Notes: generated from the sequence alone by a model not told the origin. A stretch of 23,468 bases of DNA from a virus (IMGVR_UViG_3300032265_002095:1-23468), one strand, 5' to 3'; positions 14,445 through 20,931 are shown, numbered from the stretch's first letter. Numbers and translations are program-made.

Positions 14445-14698
14445 TGTCTCAGCGATTTATTTTAGGTCACAAAGCATCACTGCAAGATATCAGAACCATA
14501 TCCAGTGATATCTATCCTATTGATTTGATTAAAAACAAAAGTATACTTGTAATAAGTGATGTTTCATGGTGGGTGAGTAATGCAAAAGATATTGAACAAT
14601 GGTGTGACTTATGCTTAACAAAGTGGTCACAACATGGTATGCTAATAGGGTTCGTAAATGATGAGGAACGTAATTTATTCTTGATGCGATGGATGTAA
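14444..14698 (+). CDS. small protein of unknown function
   Basis: This 84-residue protein starts at the ATG overlapping the preceding stop (TAATG), so it is translationally coupled. The N-terminal half is LGHKASLQDIRTISSDIYPIDL, and the middle has a hydrophobic strand SILVISDVSWWVSNAKD. The rest contains EQWCDLCLTKWSQHGMLIGFV, with a C-x2-C pair that could bind metal only with help from elsewhere. The alternation of strands and helices suggests a small alpha/beta fold. Its last 24 bases are antisense to the end of the radical SAM gene. I do not recognise the family. Confidence 0.65.
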   Translation: MSQRFILGHKASLQDIRTISSDIYPIDLIKNKSILVISDVSWWVSNAKDIEQWCDLCLTKWSQHGMLIGFVNDEERNLFLMRWM

Positions 14699-15721
14699 TT
14701 TTTTAAATAATTCGTAAATTCCACCATCAAATGAACAACTTTTATCTTGTTTTAAAATTTGTAAATATTCTGCTAAAATTTCATAATTAATATCAGGATT
14801 ATTTTCAATACAATTATAATTCCAATATGTGCTTGTCATATGTTGTCTTTTATCTAATAACTGCAATCCATACCTTACATTATATTTGTTTGCAATTTCT
14901 TTATAGTTTAATAAATCAAGATAGTTTTCACGTTGTAATACAAATTGAAAATTTAATTGTAAATCTAATTCTTTTATAATTTCAATACCATCTATAACAA
15001 TATCCCAATCTCCTCCACGAACTCGTTTATAAGTGTCATATGAACCAGCATCTAAACTTATAATTACATTGTATATGTTATGTTTTATAGATTCTAATTG
15101 TTTTCTGCGTTTTGATAGCAGATTTCCATTTGTTGTAATTACTAGTTTCCAACAAGGTGGTATTTCTGTGCCGTAAATAAACTTTTCCCAACTTTTACTT
15201 GTAAACAAATCACCACTACCATCACAAAAAATTTGCACCTCTTTATCAAAATTTCTATAGGATTGGCATAAACTTTGAAGTATTTTTTCTGTTGTTGGAT
15301 TTTCCTTATTTTTAAATATCAATCCACTTCTACAACTTGCACATTTTAAATTACAATTATCATCTATACCAAGATGTATGGTAGTTGGCAATGAAAAATT
15401 TGTAAATTTTTTATATGTATCAATATTATCTGGAATATCTGATAAACTATCAAGCATACTGCAATGACCAACTTTACACCAAGCAAACTTTCCATGCAAT
15501 ACTGAATCACGTATTTTTTTTAAATTTTCACTAGTGTTATAAATTTCTTCTATAGGATTATCTAAAATATTTCCAAGACGAAGAGAAGTCCAATCTTGAC
15601 AATAACAGCTATAAACACTGCCATCGTTATTAATGTTTATATTTTCCCAAGGTTGAAAACAAAATTTTCCAGTTAAGTTAGTTTTTTCATGATATATTTT
15701 TTGAAAACCTGGTATCATCAT
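14675..15721 (-). CDS. radical SAM protein with an N-terminal SPASM-like region
   Basis: This 348-residue protein reads leftward. The radical SAM cluster motif DDNCNLKCASCRSG (C-x3-C-x2-C) is near residues 126-139. It is followed by QIFCDGSGDLF in the GGE-like position, LVITTNGNLLS and NVIISLDAGSYDTYKRVRGG, all standard strands of the barrel. Unusually, residues about 21-92 carry the pattern normally found at the C-terminus in SPASM/Twitch proteins: CFQPWENININNDGSVYSC-x-C, then LGNILDNPIEEIYN and two more Cys pairs (WCKVGHC). The auxiliary-cluster domain therefore seems to precede the barrel. The start is the first of two adjacent ATGs, seven bases after a late-type motif. It probably modifies a peptide, sugar or small molecule. 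The gene is AT-rich and looks like cargo. Confidence 0.85.
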   Translation of the reverse strand: MMIPGFQKIYHEKTNLTGKFCFQPWENININNDGSVYSCYCQDWTSLRLGNILDNPIEEIYNTSENLKKIRDSVLHGKFAWCKVGHCSMLDSLSDIPDNIDTYKKFTNFSLPTTIHLGIDDNCNLKCASCRSGLIFKNKENPTTEKILQSLCQSYRNFDKEVQIFCDGSGDLFTSKSWEKFIYGTEIPPCWKLVITTNGNLLSKRRKQLESIKHNIYNVIISLDAGSYDTYKRVRGGDWDIVIDGIEIIKELDLQLNFQFVLQRENYLDLLNYKEIANKYNVRYGLQLLDKRQHMTSTYWNYNCIENNPDINYEILAEYLQILKQDKSCSFDGGIYELFKKLHPSHQE

Positions 15722-15728
15722 TGCAATT

Positions 15729-15736
15729 TATTTATT
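15729..15736 (-). promoter_or_regulatory. late promoter motif seven bases before ATG (AATAAATA)
   Basis: On the minus strand AATAAATA (15736 to 15729) is followed by seven bases and the ATG at 15721. A late start seven bases downstream would give a leaderless mRNA. No Shine-Dalgarno sequence is present. Confidence 0.5.
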
Positions 15737-15763
15737 GTCTCTTATATTAAAACATGTTAGTAT
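15735..15763 (+). promoter_or_regulatory. sigma70-like promoter giving a leaderless mRNA
   Basis: -35 TTGTCT (15735-15740), 17-base spacer, -10 TAGTAT (15758-15763), six bases, ATG at 15770. The -35 touches the opposing late motif. An in-frame TAG at 15758-15760 rules out a longer reading frame. Confidence 0.5.
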
Positions 15764-15769
15764 TTAAAA

Positions 15770-16330
15770 ATGGATATTGACATAGATTTTGGAAACCGTG
15801 AGGATATCTTGAAACTTATCAAGCATATACCCGCATCTATACACCGTGATAATACTATTGTTAAACACAACACTGGAGTTTATATCAATCCTATTCCTGC
15901 TAATCCTATTACAGGACTAAGCAATATTGATTATAGCAAAGCCCAAGAACTTGGTTATATGAAATTAGACCTACTGAATGTTCATGTTTATAATTCAGTT
16001 CGCAGCAACGAGCATCTTGACGAACTCTGTAACCGTGAACCTAAGTGGGAACTGTTAAAAAAAAGAGATTTTGTTGCCAAACTTATTCATTTATCAAATC
16101 ATTTTGATGTCGTGCAACAACATCTTCCTACTACATTGGATCAGTTGGCTATGGTATTGGCAATCATTCGTCCATCAAAACGGCATCTTATTGGAAAACG
16201 ATGGCGAGAAATAGCTGATGAAATCTGGGTAAAATCTGATGAGGGTTATTATTTTAAACGTGCGCATGCTGTATCTTATGCACAGCTAGTAATGGTTCAT
16301 ATGAACTTATTATGCGAGTCGTTTAACTAA
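15770..16330 (+). CDS. miniature DnaE-like (polymerase III alpha) protein
   Basis: This 186-residue protein follows the catalytic core of E. coli DnaE (1160 residues) in order. MDIDIDFGNREDILKLI corresponds to the PDFDVDF catalytic motif (Asp4 and Asp6 for Asp401 and Asp403). HNTGVYINPIP (33-43) corresponds to HAGGVVIAP. GYMKLDLLNV (62-71) corresponds to VKFDFLGL (Asp67 for the third catalytic Asp555). TTLDQLAMVLAIIRPS (121-136) corresponds to the ALVALFRPGP stretch, and YYFKRAHAVSYA (160-171) corresponds to GFNKSHSAAYA. Everything else (PHP, thumb, OB fold, tau-binding region and most palm/finger insertions) is missing. An in-frame stop at 15758-15760 fixes the start. The promoter and context match the phage replication genes. 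The function is unknown: a degenerate polymerase, a decoy of the host replicase or a repurposed nucleotide-binding fold are all possible. Confidence 0.75.
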   Translation: MDIDIDFGNREDILKLIKHIPASIHRDNTIVKHNTGVYINPIPANPITGLSNIDYSKAQELGYMKLDLLNVHVYNSVRSNEHLDELCNREPKWELLKKRDFVAKLIHLSNHFDVVQQHLPTTLDQLAMVLAIIRPSKRHLIGKRWREIADEIWVKSDEGYYFKRAHAVSYAQLVMVHMNLLCESFN

Positions 16331-16681
16331 TTGAACAACACGACGTTTTGTTCTGCGTTCTGCTAGTTTAGCAATTGAAACAACATGACCTTGTTGTGCT
16401 TGAATATCTTTACATATAAGTGTCACGGTACTATAACGAAAAGGAGTCCAAGTATCTTTTAAAAATATGTTAATTGGTATTAAACGATTGCTTTCATACC
16501 ACCATATTTCTGCTGCTTCAAGAAAAGCAATTTTGTCTCTTTCAGTTTTCAATTTATTAAATGCATACATGCTAATTATGTCAGTATCAAAATTTTGTAT
16601 TACACCTATGTAATCACTATGTGTGTATCGTATATAGCTAAGGAATGGATATTTTTCAAGCATTTGTTCAATTGTATTCAT
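16310..16681 (-). CDS. small basic-tailed protein of unknown function
   Basis: This 123-residue protein reads leftward from the ATG at 16681; a more upstream ATG is less likely because promoter elements lie in that region. The first half (TIEQMLEKYPFLSYIRYTHSDYIGVIQNFDTDIISMYAFNKLKT) is an aromatic alpha/beta segment. ERDKIAFLEAAEIWWYESNRLIPINIFLKDTWTPFR is the core, and the C-terminus is basic (ERRTKRRVVQLVKRL), which suggests nucleic-acid binding. The length and layout recall short regulatory proteins of T4-like phages, but I cannot name it. Its 3' end overlaps the miniature DnaE-like gene tail to tail by 21 bases. An early-type promoter lies immediately upstream. Confidence 0.7.
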   Translation of the reverse strand: MNTIEQMLEKYPFLSYIRYTHSDYIGVIQNFDTDIISMYAFNKLKTERDKIAFLEAAEIWWYESNRLIPINIFLKDTWTPFRYSTVTLICKDIQAQQGHVVSIAKLAERRTKRRVVQLVKRLA

Positions 16682-16689
16682 AATAAATA
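16682..16689 (+). promoter_or_regulatory. late promoter motif (AATAAATA) for the structural gene
   Basis: AATAAATA at 16682-16689 would start transcription near 16696, just at a GGAG ribosome-binding site (16696-16699) that precedes the GTG at 16709. It overlaps the -10 of an opposing early promoter. Confidence 0.45.
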
Positions 16690-16714
16690 TATTGCGGAGT
16701 CCATTGTTGTGCAA
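16686..16714 (-). promoter_or_regulatory. sigma70-like promoter for the minus-strand small gene
   Basis: On the minus strand: -35 TTGCAC (16714 to 16709), 17-base spacer, -10 TATATT (16691 to 16686), four bases, ATG at 16681. This is close to, but shorter than, the six-base spacing at the other leaderless promoters, so the exact start is less sure. Confidence 0.4.
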
Positions 16715-17497
16715 CCAATTTCAGGTTATTTATATAAACAAGTTATAGTAGCAGTTAAGAACAGTGACTTTGAACCTCACAGGGAGAATCAGTTAGTGTA
16801 TGCTCGTCCATTGCAGATTTATAAAGGTGTAGATAATAAATTTCAAATTCTTCTAAAAAATGCAGACCAAAAACCTGTGAGTTTATTAGATAGCACGGTT
16901 TTATTTAATCTTATTGATCCAACATCAAAAGAATTAATTTTTAGTAGAAATTTATCAATGGTTTATAATGACACAGGAACTGCAATTGCAATAATTGAAC
17001 AACCTTTTCTTGATAATATTAGTGCAGGGTTATATAATTATAGCATTGTAGTAACAAATGGTGAAGGTGAGCAACAAATTGCTTATAGTGATGATAACTA
17101 TAATGCCCAAGGTCAAGCACGTATAAATGAAAATGTATTTCCACAATTTACACCGTCTCTGCTGCCTACTATTTTACAATATAGCAATAATAGTGATACA
17201 AATTATCAAAATGTTGCATATACAAGCACCAGTATTATTTCAGATCGTGTAAAAAGCGTAGCAGTGCAACAAACTGTTCAATATAATGCAAATTCTTTTA
17301 CTGGTAATATTGATTTACAAGCTACCCAAGAAATACCAACTGCACTTAATCCAAACTCTTATATTACAATAGATACTATTACACTTAACAATTTTAGTGG
17401 TAACGGTTATTTTAACTTTCAAGGCAAATTTAATGCCGTTCGATTTAAAGTTACACAAAACAGTGGTGCAGTTAATTATATAGCATATCGTCCTTGA
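16709..17497 (+). CDS. BppU-like virion/baseplate accessory protein
   Basis: This 262-residue, all-beta protein starts at the GTG at 16709, nine bases after GGAG; upstream in-frame codons are antisense to the small minus-strand gene and less plausible. Residues about 30-115 (LQIYKGVDNKFQILLKN, VLFNLIDPTSKELIF, GTAIAIIEQPFLDNISAGLYNYSI) read as an immunoglobulin-like domain of the type at the N-terminus of BppU-like baseplate proteins, where the first strand is followed by D-x-x-(V/T)-x-F-x-(L/I). The C-terminal half (about 150-262) is rich in Asn, Thr and Gln with alternating hydrophobic residues and ends in FKVTQNSGAVNYIAY, suggesting a second beta domain exposed on the virion. The late motif directly upstream agrees with a structural role. 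Confidence 0.6.
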   Translation: MQPISGYLYKQVIVAVKNSDFEPHRENQLVYARPLQIYKGVDNKFQILLKNADQKPVSLLDSTVLFNLIDPTSKELIFSRNLSMVYNDTGTAIAIIEQPFLDNISAGLYNYSIVVTNGEGEQQIAYSDDNYNAQGQARINENVFPQFTPSLLPTILQYSNNSDTNYQNVAYTSTSIISDRVKSVAVQQTVQYNANSFTGNIDLQATQEIPTALNPNSYITIDTITLNNFSGNGYFNFQGKFNAVRFKVTQNSGAVNYIAYRP

Positions 17498-17521
17498 CTT
17501 TTGTTATAAATCTGTTATATT
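17494..17521 (+). promoter_or_regulatory. sigma70 promoter giving a leaderless primase mRNA
   Basis: -35 TTGACT (17494-17499), 16-base spacer, -10 TATATT (17516-17521), six bases, ATG at 17528. There is no Shine-Dalgarno sequence. The -35 overlaps the stop region of the preceding gene (stop at 17495-17497). Confidence 0.6.
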
Positions 17522-17527
17522 AAGTAC

Positions 17528-18526
17528 ATGGAAATAACTAACCAAATCATGCAGCATCTGCCATGGAAACGTAAATCCACACCTAGCGGTTGGATAAGTT
17601 TCAATGCTGTATGCTGTCATCATAATGGTCAAAGTGTAGATACTCGTGGTCGAGGTGGTGTTATACGTTCACCAGAAGGCGGTATCACTACTCACTGTTT
17701 TAATTGTCATTATACTGCCGCTTGGCAACCTGGCAATCGACTATCATATAAGATGCGTAGATGGATGAGTTGGCTTGGTATAGCTGATGAAATTATTAGC
17801 AAATGCAGTTTATTTGCACTTGCACAATCAACACCAGATGGGCCACGTGAAGAAATACATAAATTACCAAACTATGAACCACGTGATATTTGTCCTGGTC
17901 GTCCTATTACAAGTTGGTTAAATGATGGATATATTAATGAAAACGATTATAACAGTCTTAAAAGTGCTATCAATTATCTTGATAGCAGAGGTTTTAACGA
18001 TAAGCTACATGAGTTTTATTGGACAGCAGATGCGTCATTGCGTAACCGTGTGTTAGTTCCATTTACTTGGAAAAACAGACCTATGGGTTACAGTGGCCGA
18101 CTATTTGAAGATGGCAAAAAGAAAATCAAATACTTTTCAAACTATCCAAGCAATATGGTTTGGGGGTATGACCGTCAAAGTAAGGAAGCAAAGTTTTGCA
18201 TCGTTGTAGAAGGATTGTTAGATGCAGTTGCAATAAATGCACTTGCAATTTGTAGTAATGAAGTTAATGATATTCAGGCAGAAATTATTGAGTCACTTGA
18301 CCGTGATATCATTGTTGTGCCTGATCGTGATAAAGCTGGTATAGAAATGGTAAATGCTGCACTCAAATATGGATGGAGTGTAGCATTCCCTGATTGGGAA
18401 AGTGGTATTAAAGATACCGCAGATGCAGTTGCTAAGTATGGGCAGTTGTTTACGATGCGTAGTATCTTAGATAGTGTTCAAAGTAGCAAGTTGAAAATTC
18501 AATTGATGTCAAAGAAATGGTATTAA
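17528..18526 (+). CDS. DNA primase (T4 gp61-like, TOPRIM)
   Basis: This 332-residue protein is close to T4 gp61 (342). An N-terminal zinc ribbon is formed by CCHHNG (about 29-34) and THCFNCHYTAAW (about 56-67). The catalytic region has RNRVLVPFTW and the TOPRIM fold, with FCIVVEGLLDAVAINAL (about 224-240; conserved Glu) and IIVVPDRDKAGIEMV (about 262-276; D-x-D). It makes RNA primers for lagging-strand synthesis and works with the hexameric helicase encoded at 19279, where T4 gp61 and gp41 form the primosome. The gene has a strong leaderless promoter. An AT-rich SGNH-like gene starts inside its last ten bases and separates it from the helicase. Confidence 0.92.
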   Translation: MEITNQIMQHLPWKRKSTPSGWISFNAVCCHHNGQSVDTRGRGGVIRSPEGGITTHCFNCHYTAAWQPGNRLSYKMRRWMSWLGIADEIISKCSLFALAQSTPDGPREEIHKLPNYEPRDICPGRPITSWLNDGYINENDYNSLKSAINYLDSRGFNDKLHEFYWTADASLRNRVLVPFTWKNRPMGYSGRLFEDGKKKIKYFSNYPSNMVWGYDRQSKEAKFCIVVEGLLDAVAINALAICSNEVNDIQAEIIESLDRDIIVVPDRDKAGIEMVNAALKYGWSVAFPDWESGIKDTADAVAKYGQLFTMRSILDSVQSSKLKIQLMSKKWY

Positions 18527-19254
18527 AAATAGCAGCATTTGGTTGTTCTGTTACGTTTGGTGATGAATTTATAGATTCATCACATAATGATATTATTGTT
18601 CCTAGTAATCATATTTGGGTAAACCATTTATTAAATGATGCTGAAATATTTAACTATGCTATATCTGGTGCAGGCTGTGATCAAATAATGAAAAGAATTT
18701 TAGCTGTAGATTTGACAGAAATTAATTTGGTTGTTGTTATGTGGACTTATATGGAAAGATTAACACTTTACAAAGATAATTTTCCTATAAATTTTTCGCC
18801 TAATCAATTTGTGTGTTACGATCAAGATATTAATATCAACAAACTTCTTTTAAACAAATTTAAAGATAAATCTAAATTAAAAAATTTACAAAATGTATAT
18901 GAAACAATCTTTTGCGAACAAAAGATGCTGTATAATGATTATTTTAAAAATATATTATTGGCTCAACAATACCTTGAATTGCATAACAAAAAATTTTATT
19001 TTACTACAGTATTTAATTATTTTCATGAATATGAACTTATCAGGAAAAAAATTAATAGTATAAAAAATGATACAGATATTTTTTATTCTAACATTAACAG
19101 AAGTAAATTTTTTTTACCAGAAGATTTAGGATTTAAACAATGGACAAACAAGTATAATTATGATAAATTTGAACGAGGACATTATAAAGAACAAGCACAC
19201 ATAGAATTTTCATCCTTATTTAAAAGTTGGATTGATAATAATAATGACAATTAA
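18517..19254 (+). CDS. second SGNH/GDSL-like protein
   Basis: This 245-residue protein starts with KIAAFGCSVTFGDEFIDS (4-21). The FGCS-x-TFG form is the block I of a phage SGNH-like group in which Ser11 would be the nucleophile and Cys replaces the usual Asp of GDS. ISGAGCDQIMKRIL (about 49-62) matches block II with its Gly, and LVVVMWTYMERL (about 70-81) stands in for block III. HYKEQAHIEFSSLFKSWI near the end gives the catalytic His position. It overlaps the primase stop by ten bases without a visible Shine-Dalgarno sequence, so it is probably translated by coupling. The coding sequence is AT-rich (many TTT, AAA, AAT), unlike the primase and helicase on either side, which suggests it was inserted between them. 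Acyl-sugar hydrolase or transferase activity is plausible but not shown. Confidence 0.65.
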   Translation: MVLKIAAFGCSVTFGDEFIDSSHNDIIVPSNHIWVNHLLNDAEIFNYAISGAGCDQIMKRILAVDLTEINLVVVMWTYMERLTLYKDNFPINFSPNQFVCYDQDININKLLLNKFKDKSKLKNLQNVYETIFCEQKMLYNDYFKNILLAQQYLELHNKKFYFTTVFNYFHEYELIRKKINSIKNDTDIFYSNINRSKFFLPEDLGFKQWTNKYNYDKFERGHYKEQAHIEFSSLFKSWIDNNNDN

Positions 19255-19272
19255 ATAAATTTAAGATATAAT
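19244..19272 (+). promoter_or_regulatory. sigma70 promoter giving a leaderless helicase mRNA
   Basis: -35 ATGACA (19244-19249), 17-base spacer, consensus -10 TATAAT (19267-19272), six bases, ATG at 19279. There is no Shine-Dalgarno sequence in the gap. Confidence 0.6.
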
Positions 19273-19278
19273 TACCCA

Positions 19279-20685
19279 ATGGCAAAAACATACGATAGTT
19301 CAATACAAAAACTGTTTATAGAGATGATGTTGAGTGATCCTCAAAGTTATGTGCGTATACAAAATATTTTTAACCCGAATAATTTTGATCGCAGTTTGCA
19401 AAGTGCAGCCAAATTTATTAAAGAACACTGTGAAAACCACACAGTAATGCCTGTTGTTGAGCAGATTAATGCTGCTACTCACAATACATTTGATATTGTG
19501 CCTGGCATAACAGATGATCATACTGCTTGGTTTTTAGAAGAATTTGAAGGATTTACCAAACAAAAAGAACTTGAACGTGCTATTCTTAAAGCTGCAGATA
19601 TGCTTGAAAGTGGTGATTTTGATCCTGTTGAAAAGATTATCAAAGATGCTGTTCAAATTAGTTTAACAAAAGATTTAGGAACAGATTATTTTGCTGATCC
19701 ACGTGCTCGTTTGATGAAAATCAAAGATAATAATGGTCAGGTTTCTACAGGTTGGAGTGCGCTTGATCAAAAATTATTTGGTGGTTTTAATAAAGGTGAA
19801 TTAAACATCTTTGCTGGCGGCAGTGGCAGTGGTAAATCACTGTTTATGCAAAACATTGCTGTTAATTGGATGCAGAGTGGATTAAATGGTGTATATATTA
19901 CACTGGAGTTGAGTGAGGAACTTACCTCTATGCGTATAGATAGTATGATTACTAACATTGCTACCAGAGATATCTTTAAGGATATTGATACTGTAGATAT
20001 GAAAGTTGTCATGGTAGGCAAAAAAAGTGGTAGATTACAAATAAAATATTTGCCAGCACAAAGCAATATTAATGATATTCGTGCATATGTCAAAGAGTTA
20101 CAAATACGCAGTGGTCGCCGTGTTGACTTTATTATGATTGACTATCTTGACCTACTCATGCCTGTTAGTGCTAAGGTTAGTCCCAGTGATTTGTTTGTTA
20201 AAGACAAGTATGTTAGTGAAGAAATTCGTAACTTTGCAAAAGAAATGCAGTTGTTATTGGTAACAGCATCACAGTTAAACCGTGCAAGTGTTGAAGAGGT
20301 TGAGTTTGATCATAGTCATATCAGTGGCGGTATTTCCAAAATTAACACTGCAGATAATTTATTTGGTATTTTTACTTCTCGTAGCATGCGTGAACACGGC
20401 AAATATCAGTTACAAATTATGAAGACACGCAGCAGTAGTGGTGTAGGACAAAAGATTGAATTAGAGTTTGATATTGATAGTCTGCGTATTCGTGATTTGG
20501 CAGAAGACCCTGATTATCAACAGTTTAAGAAGCAGAGTAGCAGTATATTTGCTAGTATTAAAGGTGGTTCTAATGTTAAACCTGCAACAGATGCAGTTTC
20601 CGAAGATCAACCAGGCAAAATTGTAGCAGATGTCAACAGCAGTGCACTGCGTCAGATGCTAGCTAACTTGAAACAGAAGAGTTAA
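19279..20685 (+). CDS. replicative DNA helicase (T4 gp41-like, DnaB family)
   Basis: This 468-residue protein is very close to T4 gp41 (475). The N-terminal helical domain covers about 1-130. A linker follows, then the RecA-like core: GWSALDQKLFGGFNKGELN (about 158-176), Walker A FAGGSGSGKS (about 178-187), ITLELSEELTSMRID, Walker B VDFIMIDYLDLL (about 286-297), TASQLNRAS (about 330-338; sensor Gln) and an arginine-finger region near ISKINTADNLFGIFTSR. It ends with an extra 50-residue tail rich in Ser, Lys and Gln. As a hexamer it unwinds the replication fork 5'-3' together with the gp61-like primase. Its 3' end overlaps a broken gene on the other strand by 23 bases. Confidence 0.93.
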   Translation: MAKTYDSSIQKLFIEMMLSDPQSYVRIQNIFNPNNFDRSLQSAAKFIKEHCENHTVMPVVEQINAATHNTFDIVPGITDDHTAWFLEEFEGFTKQKELERAILKAADMLESGDFDPVEKIIKDAVQISLTKDLGTDYFADPRARLMKIKDNNGQVSTGWSALDQKLFGGFNKGELNIFAGGSGSGKSLFMQNIAVNWMQSGLNGVYITLELSEELTSMRIDSMITNIATRDIFKDIDTVDMKVVMVGKKSGRLQIKYLPAQSNINDIRAYVKELQIRSGRRVDFIMIDYLDLLMPVSAKVSPSDLFVKDKYVSEEIRNFAKEMQLLLVTASQLNRASVEEVEFDHSHISGGISKINTADNLFGIFTSRSMREHGKYQLQIMKTRSSSGVGQKIELEFDIDSLRIRDLAEDPDYQQFKKQSSSIFASIKGGSNVKPATDAVSEDQPGKIVADVNSSALRQMLANLKQKS

Positions 20686-20873
20686 ATTTTTCTAGCTTTA
20701 ATGTCCGCACATTTTGGCATTCAATATACTGACTGCCATTGCTTGTTTTAACTTTGCCTACGCCACACACTACATCATAGTCATGATATGCTACTGGACC
20801 TTTTACCAGTAGGTCAATATATTTTCCGTTACCAACGCCAAGTGTAAGAAAAGTAATATACTTGTAGTTTCAT
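20663..20873 (-). pseudogene. frameshifted small gene (about 69 codons)
   Basis: On the minus strand an ATG (20873-20871) with AAGGG about six bases upstream is followed by AAACTAC. Read as it stands, it reaches a stop after 14 codons. Dropping one A of the AAA at 20870-20868 gives a continuous frame of 69 residues to the TAG at 20665-20663. It starts MNYKYITFLTLGVGNGKYID and has codon use (AGC, GGC, GTA) like its neighbours. The predicted product is beta-rich (YIDLLVKGPVAYHDYDVV, CGVGKVKT, QYIECQNVRTLKL). No other in-frame start exists upstream. It may be a real frameshift mutation, a programmed shift or an assembly error. I do not recognise the family. Confidence 0.6.
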
Positions 20874-20931
20874 TGATTGCCCTTTTTGCCTAATATGCCA
20901 ATATAACAATATTTACACTGTTTTTTTACTA

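Noticed and set aside
15770-16330. The DnaE-like gene as a decayed fragment of a full-length polymerase gene
   Set aside because: An in-frame stop lies just upstream of the start, no further DnaE-like coding is seen on either side, the retained motifs are spread along the protein in order, and the frame is open with a fitting promoter. Simple truncation would leave one contiguous piece instead.
16595-16708. A longer N-terminus for the BppU-like protein
   Set aside because: The upstream in-frame residues are antisense to the small minus-strand gene and carry no Shine-Dalgarno sequence. GGAG at nine bases before the GTG at 16709 is a better start.
19767-20093. Minus-strand open frame antisense to the helicase gene
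   Set aside because: It is a mirror of the well-supported helicase reading frame, has no ribosome-binding site and shows no recognisable motif.
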